Positions 23,536-33,561 of a DNA stretch of 64,000 nt are shown piece after piece; the stretch's first letter is position 1; the number at the start of each line of letters is the position of its first letter. Source of the DNA: Tetracentron sinense (lineage: Eukaryota > Streptophyta > Magnoliopsida > Trochodendrales > Trochodendraceae); NCBI GenBank assembly GCA_015143295.1, contig CM026554.1:49536627-49600626 (forward strand). Direction: 5' to 3'. The notes under the pieces were generated by a model. The model worked only from the letters and a program-made list of their open reading frames with translations. It ran no database searches and was not told where the DNA came from. A program made the translations under genes and the position numbers.

Positions 23536-23802
23536 TTGAATCGGGGACGTTTCCAATTGAGAATCCTTGGCTGGAATCTCATCATTCAAGGAAGGGATCG
23601 ATTGGAAATCTTCTGGCAGCATAATCGGGGAAGTTTCCAATTAGAATTGCAGTGGTCATCACCTTCCGATAACTTCGCTTTCGGGTTCTACCCGCAAGGG
23701 AATAGCTTCATAGTTGGAGTTTGGTTGCTAGATAATTTCAATCACAGCGTTGTCTGGAGTTTCTTTGCCTACTACCCACAACGAAAGATATGGAATAGCT
23801 AA
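23536..23802 (+). pseudogene. Bulb-type lectin domain fragment (S-receptor-like kinase) inside LTR element
   Basis: The frame contains WSSPSDNFAFGFYPQGNSFI, which closely resembles the start of the B-lectin domain of plant G-type lectin S-receptor-like kinases (W-S-P-S-G-x-F-A-F-G-F-Y). It is followed by VGVWLL and VVWSFF, like the family's IWF...VW motif. No start methionine, EGF/PAN part or kinase is present. It lies antisense to the LTR element that carries it. This could be a captured exon or an older pseudogene into which the element's neighbours rearranged. It is not expected to be functional. Confidence 0.55.
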
Positions 23803-24427
23803 GGGAAATAATTGGTCTCACGTTTCCTACAGAGTTGTGATATGAGGCGAGCCACATCTCAGATCAGCCAATGTCCAAACCCGAAATTAATCACCAAGGA
23901 ACTGTTAGATGATGTTAGATCATCGTCCAACATCCTTGTATTCTAAATCCAAGGGCTTGCACCATTTCCATTTCAAATTGAAATCACTTTCATCTCAAGA
24001 ACTCGAGATCCAAGGGTAAAACCACCTTGGGTCCATGGCTGCTTAACTTTTTCAGTACAGAGATGGATTTTTGCAAGGGCCATCTAGAGCCACTCGCATA
24101 TTGAGAATGAACTGATTGAGAACAATGTGACCTAAGTTAGACCATTCAGGGAGAAAATAAAAATAGATCAGATCTGAAAAAAATTACCGGGCTTTGCTCT
24201 CATTCCTTATCCTATTTGCATACATGGGATGGCAACACCAGGTCACGGTAGCACCAGATCAGTACTCTGAACACAGCCAATTCTGTGCAATAATCAACGG
24301 TGAAATGAGTGGCCTCCATTACGAGTCCATTACAAGCTCCGGCATCCATCACAAGCCTCATCTCTTCCTGTGACCCGTGGTTCTATGTATCGGAAAGATC
24401 TTGGGGCCGACCACTACCTTGTGTGTG

Positions 24428-24440
24428 CTCTGATGCCAAT
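24428..24440 (-). other. Primer-binding site of the LTR element
   Basis: On the minus strand, TTGGCATCAGAGC directly follows the end of the 5' LTR and is complementary to the 3' end of initiator tRNA-Met, with one change from the usual TGGTATCAGAGC. Confidence 0.85.
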
Positions 24441-24735
24441 TGTAAGAATTACTATAGGATCGTCGATCCAAATCATCGAGAAGAGACAGTAGTAGATATA
24501 AACCAACGACATAGGTCGACCCCCTAAAATCAGATCTGGGTGATAGACGCTCATCTGAGAGAGTATTTTTTTGCATACTCTTGTCTCTCTTATATAGAGA
24601 ATCACCCGTAATCGATGCATTTATGGCTATCTGTAACCGATGCCTTTATGACTGTCGTTACACTATCTGGCCAAGGGTTTCGGATCCCTTCTTGATGATT
24701 AAATCAAATGGCTATTACAGCCAATAATTCTAATA
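24441..24735 (-). repeat. 5' LTR (element read on minus strand)
   Basis: Right-hand 295 bp LTR. It differs from its partner at scattered sites, mostly C/T and A/G transitions. Confidence 0.9.
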
Positions 24736-24740
24736 AAACT

Positions 24741-25800
24741 TATCTCATTTTTATTGGTGAGTCATGATGACACCTGAACGCTTTTAAAATTCCAAAGATT
24801 AATGATCAAGCTAGCTCATCATGTATTAAAACTTATTTAATATAGAAGTCAAACTCAAACTTGATTTAATTAACGAACATGCTTGAACACCCTACTACTT
24901 GGCTAAGCTCGATTTCACCCCAATGAGGTTGTTGCCCTTTTGTAGCCAACTAAATACCCACAGTGACTTAAGTGGGGCCACCCTAGTTGACTTTTTTTTT
25001 TACCCTTTGTGACAAAAGTACAACAACGTTGTTGCCCATTCGAACTTTGAATTACAACCTTATGCTTGTAAAGTAATTAGTTATGTGCTGCTGGCTGTCC
25101 TCGCTAGGTACTCCATTTAAAAAGGACATTCTAAGCGGAGTGCTTGCCCTACTCTCAAGGGCATTCATTTGTTCATTTTCATTGTTAAAGCACATAATTT
25201 TTCAGTTATTGTAAGGTTTTAACATTGAAAATGGTCCGGTGGTTGGCTTTGGCTGAAAGTAGGAATGCCCTAGGAGTAATGCTAACACTCCTCAAATTAA
25301 TTCTAATCATATCTTCTTTCTCCTAACAAATGAAATTTAATTGACACCTCGCAGTATATATGGCTCTTTGTGAGAACAAACCATAGAAGAGCAAGGTTTA
25401 AAATTCCATTGGGATTTCGCGAAATCCCAGTTTCGTCCAACAATATCGATGTAACATAGATTTCGGCCGGGATTTCGAAAATTTTGGGTCAAATTTTGGA
25501 ATTCCAAGATTTCGGGATTTTGGCAATATTTCATAAATTTTTTTTTAAATAGGATTTTTTTTATTGTTTTTTATTAAAATTCCGAAATATTCTAAAATAT
25601 TTTGATATTTTTATCGACATTTCATGAAATTTCATAAATTTTTATATATATATGTTTTTAAAAATAATAATATTTATATAAATATATAAAATTTTAATAA
25701 AATATTATTTTTTTAACATATATATATTTAATAAAATATTAATAAATGGGAATCCAAATTCTACCAAGATTCCAAATTTTTTTTTTTTTTTTGAGATTTG
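24741..25800. repeat. Spacer with a MITE relative and a GATTTCG repeat
   Basis: At about 25140-25290 there is a diverged relative of the 15101-15271 MITE (GCCCTACTCTCAAGGGCATT against GAATGCCCTAGG). From about 25395 to 25790 a repeat rich in ATTTCGCGAAATCCC, GGGATTTCG and AT is present. No gene is seen. Confidence 0.5.
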
Positions 25801-25824
25801 TGTTCGGGTATGAGTTTTTAAACC

Positions 25825-25950
25825 TCAACACATCATGGGTTTGCCTCAGTGGTAGTGTTCCCCATTATGGGGTAGGTTTCGAGATGGAGTCCTAAGGGGT
25901 GCAATGTTTGTAATATCCACATTTTACCGAGCTTCAAATGCTAGGCATTA
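25825..25950 (+). repeat. tRNA-derived SINE head
   Basis: TTTGCCTCAGTGGTAGTG fits an A box and GGTAGGTTTCGAGATGG fits a B box 30 bp later. It continues into GGGTGCAATGTTTGTAATAT. No tail or target duplication was fixed. Confidence 0.5.
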
Positions 25951-25957
25951 TTATTAG

Positions 25958-26108
25958 GACTTTACTACTGACGCAAAAGGGCTATGACCACCGAGACCAT
26001 GCACAGATGCACGGGATTTTAAGTGGGGCTCACATTCACATGGTAGGCCCCACCTGAAATCCCGTGCACGGTCTCGGTGGTCTCGGCCCTTCTGCGGTCT
26101 CAAAATCA
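25958..26108. mobile_element. Foldback MITE, ACCGAGACC family
   Basis: Arms ACCACCGAGACCATGCAC and GTGCACGGTCTCGGTGGT, with a central GTGGGGCTCAC / GTAGGCCCCAC, form a palindrome. The same family occurs at about 28955-29110. Confidence 0.7.
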
Positions 26109-26350
26109 TTTACCTTATCATTAACCCCTAACCTAGACCAAATACTAATTAACACTACTAACCGGGTCGCGGTCTAACCGTATGACATGTACCCCAAAAA
26201 AAAAGATTAACCCCAAAAATCCATGGAAGAATAGGTAAGGTTTACAAGATAGTAAGCCACAGCCTTAAACTACCTGATTCAAACCGCCATTATTGAATTA
26301 TAAAGTGCAATGACAACATGGAGGAGATCAAACGATACAAGAACCCAACT

Positions 26351-27648
26351 CTAAGTGGGGATGGCAAAGTGGGTTATGTGGATCACATCCTGAGGCGTAG
26401 TAGGTGGGTGGGTCTTGTTTCTCATCCTCAATCGCTGGTACTCCTTGTACACGAACCCCCTATACTTGGGTGGCTCTCCAATTTCCTTTGTGAAGTGGGA
26501 CAATGGTTCAATCCACTTGTCACTCTCCAAGTTGTGGAAGAATCCATACGAGTAACGGCTTCTTCCTGTCTGTCTCACCACCCTATGAGTTGCACTCTTG
26601 AATTTGTTGTTGCTCAACACCTTCTCCAGTTTTTATCAAATCAAACATGAAAAAGATTATCATGGATTAGAAACACTACTACTTAATTTGTACTAAGAAA
26701 ATGCAAATCCATCAATATGGAACTAATTACCTGAATAACATCGCCTAGGTTGACAACAAGAGCGCCCTCGGTGGGAGTTACTGGGAACCATTCACCATCC
26801 TTCCGAACCTCCAAGCCTCCAACTTCATCCTGAAACACAAAGGTGATACAATTCCCATCTTCATGTTCGCTTATTCCCTTGTCATCAGTGTCTGTCGCAG
26901 GGGGGTACCGGAAAGCCACCACGAAATCGCAGCTCCGATCATCGTTGTATTCCTTGAGCAAGTTGGGAGGGAGACCCAAGCACTCATTTACTATGCTTTC
27001 CATTAGCAATCCTGTCTTGGAGAGGTGTGAGAAGATCTCTTCCAGTACTTCCCTGGATCACTTAAAATGTTATTTCAGTATTTCACTAAAGCAAAACCAA
27101 GAAATATTAGTAACTTTATGTTATTGTTTGTAAGCCGTTATTCACTTAAAATTAGTGAAAAGATCTCTCTGCGGTCGTGGACGTAGGCACCTTGATGAAC
27201 CATGTGAATCTGTGTTTGAATCTTTGCTATCATTTTTTTTTTTTTAAGTTTTATTTTAAAATATTTCGTAATGGCCGAGGTCCATATACCTGAATCCTTG
27301 GGGATTGGTGGGAAGCACATTGAAGCTTGATCCAGGAGGTAACATGAAAAAATACTCACTCTTCTCGTCTAAATGCTCCGGCTGGCGGTTGTAACCAGCG
27401 GGAAGGAAAGATCCAACAAGCGGGCTCAACTTAAGCTTCTCTTCGCTTGGGTACTCGAAAAACGTCTTAGAGAGCTGAAGGGCTCGAGTCATGAGACTAA
27501 GGGGCAACCCATGGTTCGTAACTTGGAAGAAGCCATGGTCGGAGCATGCTTTAGCAATTATCTCCATGGCTTCCTTCTTGCTGTCATCTTCAGCACCTTC
27601 ATTGAAGAAGGGAGAGAGATCAACAGTAGGAATACTAAAGCTAGTCAT
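26351..27648 (-). CDS. 2OG-Fe(II) dioxygenase copy B, intact
   Basis: Exons: 27648-27290, 27052-26731, 26620-26351; 951 nt, 316 aa; phases 2 and 0. Introns are only 237 and 110 bp, so this is the least disturbed copy. It has the DIOX_N part from MTSFSIPTVDLSPFFNEG, GYNRQPEHLDEKSEYFF, then the catalytic domain with the HxD of GISEHEDGNCITFVFQDE, the distal His of KSATHRVV and the 2OG anchor R-x-S of GRSRYSYGFF. It ends ...DVIHITHFAIPT. The family uses 2-oxoglutarate, O2 and Fe(II) to oxidise small molecules, often hormones or specialised metabolites, in the cytosol. The substrate cannot be told from these motifs. The ATG at 27648 is the first possible start because stops lie upstream in frame. 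Confidence 0.92.
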
Positions 27649-28950
27649 TTGAGCTACCTTACTGTTTTCTCTTTTTACAGTCTTTACTTATAATATAGCT
27701 AAAGATTCCTTTTTGCTCAACCAGACAATGGATGCCAAATCTTAGTATGCTCATTATGTTAAGATTCCTTTTTTTGGTGTTGTCTGGTGAGAGTTTTCTA
27801 CTTGGGTTGGATAAGAATTCCAGGCAAGAGAGTCTACAAAAGATGGTTGAAAAAATGGAAAAAGCCTACATCAGATCACACCAAAACCAAAGATTTTAGG
27901 GTTTTGGTGAAAAATTATGTGCGGGTCTCGGTTGGAATGAAACTGTGCGGTCTCAGAAGTTTTTCCTTTACTAAGAAGACTAAGAATAGGAGCATAACCT
28001 TCGTTTGAAAGGAACGGGGGTAAAAGAAAAGAAATGAAATGAAATGAAAAAAGAAAAGAATTTTTTTCTTAAAAATAATCGTTAACCCTATGTTTGGTTT
28101 TCGAGAAAATAAGTGAAAACATGAAAAAGAAAAGAAAATTAGACAATACACAACCAAAATTTGTACTAGAAATTCAAAATTTTCTTTTCTTTTCCATATT
28201 TTCATCAATTTTCTCGGCAACCAAACATAGCATAAAAGATGGAGGAAATTTTTTAGAGAAAATTACGGTAAGGTTGTCACTGTAGAGAAAGTTCAAGAAA
28301 ATGAAAGTGTGTATTTTCGTATATACAGAATGTATGAAAAAGGCAAGAAAACTCACTTTTCTTTTGCTTCCCTCAATTTCTCGCCAAACAAACACACCTA
28401 TATATATATATGAGATTAATGTTGTTGATATGTCAAGGGTGTCAAAAACTTAACCATAATTCTAACTATAAATCACTCTTACCAAGTCAATACTAACATC
28501 CTAGAGTTCCTACTCCCCTCATGGGGTTTTAATAATCGGGTAATACTAGCCCTATTTTCTTTGAAAGTTACTTATTTAAGGGAAAAAATGTGCTATGGTC
28601 TTCAGGTGAGAAAAAGACATGTTTTAAACCAACACATGTCTTTCCCTTGAAAAATAGCATTACCCTTAGATAGTATAGTCGGGCACCCAAAAAGCAACTT
28701 AAGATTAGGATTTTATCCTTTCACATTTTTTCTTTTGTAACACCCGTATCACAATGCTATCATCACTTTTTTTAAAGTCATTTTCTTTATAGAAAAAACA
28801 TGTGTCATGAGTGTCTTCCATTATGAGACACTTGTTTTCCACTAACACACTCTCCAATCAGAAAGTGAGTAAGTGCAAAAGATGGCTATAAAAGAGACAA
28901 AAACCAACCCTAATTACTTTTTAGATGTTACATGAACATTTTTGTAAAAG
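27649..28950. other. Spacer upstream of copy B; no gene
   Basis: Promoter side of copy B. It keeps a decayed version of the upstream segment seen before copies A and C, now with stop codons. At about 28085-28240 a palindromic stretch (AACCAAACAT / ATGTTTGGTT arms around AAAAGAAAATT) resembles 50225-50350. No other coding signal. Confidence 0.5.
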
Positions 28951-28954
28951 GATT

Positions 28955-29110
28955 TTACTACTGAGGCCGTCTTAGGGTCGAGACCTCACGCCCGAGCACG
29001 GAATTGCACGAGATGGTGGGCCCCACCTGAAATTCCATGCAATCCTGTTCTCGAGCGCAAGTCTCAACTAGTCAACCCTAAGACTGAGACTAAGACAGTC
29101 TCCGAAGTGT
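28955..29110. mobile_element. Foldback MITE, same family as 25958-26108
   Basis: It begins GGATTTTACTACTGAGGCCG, has GTGGGCCCCACCTGAAATTCC in the centre, and ends with the inverted phrases CCTAAGACTGAGACTAAGAC. It is more diverged than its partner. Confidence 0.6.
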
Positions 29111-29144
29111 TATCCTTTGTAAAAAGTCAAGACCATAACTAGGG

Positions 29145-29605
29145 TTATAAATGGAGTGGATATTCGTATATCCGAATTCGTATCCAATTATATATTCGGA
29201 TATCTGAATCCAAATAAATATCCCGGCGGATAGTGAAATATAATATCCGACTTCAATTAAAATACCCAGATTCGGATAGTATCTGAATTATTCGATTAAT
29301 TTTTTAAAATATTAAAAAGTATAAATTAATATTTAAAAAAAGTAAAATATATAAAAATTTTATTAAAAAAATATTTTTTAAAGATTATATTAATTTTGTA
29401 AATTTAAAATATATTATATAATCGGACGGATATTTAACGGATCGGATATAACAATATCCGAATCCGTATCCGATTATAAATGGATAGTATGTTATTATCT
29501 AAATCTGCTCTGTCGGATACCTATCCGGATAATTATCTGACTAAACAGATTCGGATACGAATCGGATATGGATAGTGTCCACATCCATTTACAGCCCTAA
29601 CCATA
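29145..29605. mobile_element. TIR MITE with ATCCG-rich body, 0.45 kb
   Basis: The left end GGTTATAAATGGAGTGGATA and right end ATCCATTTACAGCCCTAACC are inverted copies. The body is full of GGATATC/GATTCGGATA phrases around an AT-rich core. A half copy lies at about 50080-50225. No coding capacity. Confidence 0.75.
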
Positions 29606-30650
29606 ACCCCAAGATACCTTTTGACTGTTACGTAAATACTTTTAAAATCCCAGGGAGAAAAGAATATATCCATGTCGGAACCGTAGGAGTGATTTAAGGG
29701 TAGTATTTTTATTGTAGGGATTAGAGACAAGGGAACATGCATACGAGGGCGGTAGCATTATTGGGGGAGTTCCAGATCACCCATATACCTCGGTACAGGG
29801 AATTTAGTAAATAAATCATACGAATATGACGTCTAGCAAGTCCCGCACGCACTATCGAATTTTTATTCCAAAGATGAGAGTGGGGGAGTGGGGAGATGGT
29901 TGGGTGCAACACGTGGGGGGAGAGGGGAGATGTTGGAGACCCATATCATGGCTCGGTGGAAGAACATGTAAAGTTGAAAGCACGTGCTAGAGGCCCTTGC
30001 GGTCCGTATTCTATTTTGCATTTTTTTTATGCTTATTAGGGATTCATCTTAGGTAATATTGGATCTAGGTAATATTGGATGAACCATTACTATTTACTAT
30101 AGTTTAAATTTGCATTATTATATTTATAACTTATAATATGTAACATTGGAAATATCACGCGGGTTGCTTTTAAACCTTAGTTAAAATTCACTAACTCCTA
30201 GAATTAATTTTTTTTTTTATATATTTTTTTCTTAAAAACGAAGGATAAGTGGGTGAACTCTAGGGGTGGGTGAATTTTAATCATAGTTAAGTAGTGTTAA
30301 ATGAGACACATGACGACCTCAGGTCCTCAATGGCGTAACCGGACGCCTCACTCTCTTGGCAAAATGCTCCGAAAGAAGAAAGTCTCGCCAAGGCTCTGCC
30401 CGCCCCCTTTCGTTGTTATACCCAAAATGCCTCTAAAGCTTTGTGGTTCTTAAAATGTCCAACATCATATTTCAATAAGCAATGTCTTTCATAATTTTAT
30501 TTTATCCAAAATGTCCCTCCAGTTTCTATACCTAAATTATTCCTTAATTTTTTTTCGAAATACCTTCACTATGGTCCCTCATCCCAGTCTCTCTCCCCTT
30601 CCTCTCTCTCACAAATGCACGTGCCACCCACTAGTTTAAATTAAAAAAAC
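29606..30650. other. Spacer with foldback remnant and degraded Helitron 3' end
   Basis: A copy of the GGTTAA-type foldback family lies at about 30155-30345. At 30617-30635, ATGCACGTGCCACCCACTAG|T matches the 3' terminus of the Helitrons at 10466 and 47218 but has lost the left hairpin arm. The matching 5' end was not found. No gene. Confidence 0.5.
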
Positions 30651-30694
30651 GCATTTCACATGGTTTGGGTCATTGGCAAAGAAAGGAAAACAAG

Positions 30695-31118
30695 TATTCT
30701 TAGCAGAGCTTCTATTCGACTGGGTAATTTAGCCATTGTAGCGAAGGCATATGTTGTCCTTCAAGGAGTGCTCTTGGCAGTGGAGAAGGGTTGACAATCG
30801 GTTATTTTTGAGTCAGATTGTCTGGAGTTATTATTCTCTTCTCATCCTTGTTGTGGGGCTATCCAGGCTATTACCCATGATATTAAAGAAGTGTGTCGCT
30901 CGATTGGTTCAGTTAAGTTCGCCTTTGTTCGTAGAGTTGACAACTTTGAAGCTCATGAGATTGCAGCAAAAGCTTTAAAGAGTTTCTCTGCTTTTAGTTT
31001 TAAATGTTCTTCATGTTCAATTTTTGAATGGGACCCTTGATCCCAATTTTCCTTTCGTTTGTTGTTAGGTTTTTTTTTTTGGTGTGTATTGTCATTTATA
31101 AAAAAAAAAAAAAAAAAG
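30695..31118 (+). pseudogene. LINE 3' fragment: RNase H-like domain plus poly(A)
   Basis: One frame reads ending in VVLQGVLLAVEKG, a stop (TGA), then VIFESDCLELLFSSHP and VRRVDNFEAHEIAAKALKSF. This is the pattern of the RNase H-like (RVT_3) domain found at the 3' end of many plant LINEs: an acidic residue in a VIFESDC strand and a late A-H-xx-A helix. It ends in a 20-base A-run (31098-31117), and AAGTAT occurs on both sides as a possible short target duplication. It is therefore a 5'-truncated insertion. The in-frame stop makes it inactive. Confidence 0.7.
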
Positions 31119-31236
31119 TATAACACGCAAGAGGATTCAATCGATCCACCAAACCACACCCACCATGTTCAAGAATGCCCTGGCCATTTAGAAATCCAAA
31201 ACCAAAATATTAAAAGGAAAGTGATTATAAACTCAC

Positions 31237-31400
31237 GATAGTACCTATTATCGAGAGCTGAACCTATGGATTGAACATCCAATGGTGTCGTACGTGTGCA
31301 AACATGCTTTAAGTGATAGGCCCCACTTATTGCTCGACACCAAGAGATCTTTAATCCAATGGTCTAGTTCTCGATAGTAGGTACTATCGAGAGTTTTAAA
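31237..31400. mobile_element. Foldback MITE, CGATAGTACC family
   Basis: The arms ACTCACGATAGTACCTATTA and TAGTAGGTACTATCGAGAGT, and a second pair ATTGAACATCCAATGG / ATCCAATGGTCTAG, form an inverted repeat with a central TAGGCCCCAC. It is absent from the two other copies of the surrounding segment. Confidence 0.7.
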
Positions 31401-31639
31401 TCACTTCCCATATTAAAACTATGCAGACTTTGAAAGAATCGTTTCATAGTATAAAGAATGTTATGAATATGTAAGTGGTCCATATGTCGAAATAGCTTAG
31501 CACCCTTAAACAACTAATATAAACAAGCGAAGTGCCCTGCAAAAGGAAATAACCTACCTACACCCTAACACCATAATGAAGAAACTTGAGTATTTAACAA
31601 CCCGAGCCCAAGCTGTTCACAAGCACCCTGATTCGTTAA

Positions 31640-32620
31640 CCACCCCTAATCATATGCAACATACAATATGTAAAATACAATCCCTTAGAAGGAGAAGATG
31701 ATAAAACAATCGCGAAGTGACTGAGGTAATACTATCGAACAACTTTGCAACATCATAATTACCTTTTAACATTTTATAGTAAAATTCTTTACATGTTTAC
31801 TTTACAACATCATAAATACCTTATAACATTTTATAGTAAAATTCTATACATGTTAATAATCGAGATTTTAAACTATAGACTTCTTATTTTCAACTCTTTC
31901 TCTCTTTTTTTTCTATAAAAACTATTATTATCATTTTAAATACTACAACACAATAGCGACATGACACACATTATAGTGTAAACAATTCCTCAGATGGAGA
32001 AGAGAAAGAAAACAACCAAGATTCGATAGAGGTAATATTGTTTTAAATTTGTGTTTCTTAAAAAATTACCTAGAGTAACTAACTTTTTTACTTTATTAAA
32101 ATATAAAAAATTAACAACAGCACAAGAAATGTAAAATAGAGAAATGCGAATCAAGTCAATGAAATTTCAGCTTTAAATCTTTAGAGGTAGTAAACTAAAC
32201 ACAGTGTTTACTTATTTGTTCATATTGCCTCATTACAACTACTAACAATTTGTTTTTCATTACCATTTTCAAAATTTATTGTAGGGATGAAGAAGAAAAC
32301 CACATACCTTCCAAGTAAAGATTGATCAATTATGAGCAAAATTGTGTGATTTGTTAAAACATCATTTATACTTACTATTCAGATTGTTGATTCTCTACCT
32401 ACCTTTATTGTGATTGATATTTTGTCTATATGAATACCTTCCTATTATAAAATAATTTTAAGAAACTTCAGCTCCTATCATTCTAATGTTTTAAGTGTCA
32501 CCTCGATTTTGGTCTCGTGTATGCACATGGTGTTTGCTAGTATTATTATATTTTATAGATGATACTAATGATATACTAGCTTGGAAGAGTTATACATGGC
32601 GAAAAGAGAATGTTGCAAAC
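31640..32620. other. AT-rich spacer without genes
   Basis: No coding similarity. A near-duplicate phrase ACAACATCATAAxTACCTT, ACATTTTATAGTAAAATTCT occurs twice (about 31745-31790 and 31803-31850). Confidence 0.5.
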
Positions 32621-32622
32621 CT

Positions 32623-32695
32623 TTCGTTTTTGGGATTTGAACCCAGGTCTACTAGGTGAAAGCCAAATATCATTACCAGGTTGGATGACAATTGG
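32623..32695 (-). pseudogene. tRNA-Glu pseudogene
   Basis: The minus strand aligns without gaps to the 73-nt tRNA-Glu at 20620-20692, including the loop CTTTCAC with TTC and the T-loop GGTTCAAATCCC. The acceptor stem no longer pairs (start CCAATTG, end AAAACGA) and the D and anticodon stems are damaged. Many changes turn CG into TG or CA, as expected for methylated, silent DNA. Confidence 0.85.
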
Positions 32696-33059
32696 GTAAG
32701 ACTTCGCAAGCTAACTTATCAATTATAGCCAAGATATATGACAATTGATTTCTTTTTTTGCCCTTTTTTTTAAAGTATAAGACACCATTCATCTACTATA
32801 GTCTCTTAGTAAAAATGAGTGGTCTTTTGCTTACCACTTCACCACATCACCAAGGGATATTTCCACTTGAGTTACAAGTGCAAGTAACTTTCTTAGTCCA
32901 ATAGGCATCAATCTCATTAGTTGGGGTGGAGCTTATTGTAGGTTAAAATCACTTGATTTGGCAAAGAACTCTAATTTCAAGGGTAATTGCTGATTTTTTT
33001 TTTTTCATACAAATGCGTATTCTTTTGACAATGGGATTGATAAATTTTATTGGGTCAAA

Positions 33060-33445
33060 TTTCAAAACAACATGGAATTGTAGGTACCCATACCAAGGTA
33101 AAGAATTGCATCAAGTGATGAAGTGCTAAGAGCAACTCAAAACAACATGGAATTGTAGGTACCCATACCAAGGTAAAGAATTGCATCAAGTGATGAAGTG
33201 CAAAGAGCATCCACACCAATAAAACATTAGGAAGAAATTTGTCTTAGTTTGTACGCTTTTAAGAACCTTATCTCATTTATATACGGTTTGGTCAGAAAAG
33301 ATCTAATTGAGTTACGAATATCTTTTCATTCGATTCGATTTGTCTTAGTTTGTACGCTTTTAAGAACCTTATCTCATTTATATACGGTTTGGTCAGAAAA
33401 GATCTAATTGAGTTACGAATATCTTTTCATTCGATTCGATTGTTT
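33060..33445. repeat. Two adjacent tandem duplications downstream of copy C
   Basis: A unit of about 75 bp (CAACATGGAATTGTAGGTAC ... GCATCAAGTGATGAAGTGC) is present twice at 33068-33211. A unit of about 103 bp (TTTGTCTTAGTTTGTACGCT ... CTTTTCATTCGATTCGAT) is present twice at about 33237-33441. Copies are nearly identical, so the duplications are recent. The single-copy version is seen downstream of gene copy A. Confidence 0.85.
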
Positions 33446-33561
33446 AAGTCAAGCTGGGATTTCAAGCGTCGCGGCTACAAAGACTAGCATAAATATTCAA
33501 TCATGATTGTTTTTAGGACTTAATATAGAGGAATTACAATAAGAAATATGGGTTTATAACC

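Larger units (their letters stand above)
21027..24735 (-). mobile_element. Non-autonomous LTR retrotransposon, 3.7 kb
   Basis: Two 295 bp direct repeats (21027-21321 and 24441-24735) bound the element. They begin TGTAAGAATTACTATAGG and end CAATAATTCTAATA on the plus strand. The 5 bp direct repeat AAACT flanks both sides (21022-21026 and 24736-24740). Next to the right LTR, on the minus strand, TTGGCATCAGAGC is a primer-binding site for initiator tRNA-Met. Beside the left LTR, AGGTGGGAGT on the minus strand is a polypurine tract. So the element reads right to left. The 3.1 kb interior has no gag or pol. By eye the LTRs differ at about 14 sites (about 95% identity), so the insertion is not recent. 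Confidence 0.9.
30653..31640. repeat. Copy 1 of a triplicated segment, split by a LINE fragment
   Basis: The segment (CACATGGTTTGGGTCATTGG ... AGGATTCAATCGATCCACCA ... GCACCCTTAAACAACTAATA ... CATAATGAAGAAACT) recurs at 53729-54272 and 56125-56820. In this copy it is interrupted by the LINE piece at 30695-31118 and by the MITE at about 31237-31400. Confidence 0.75.
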
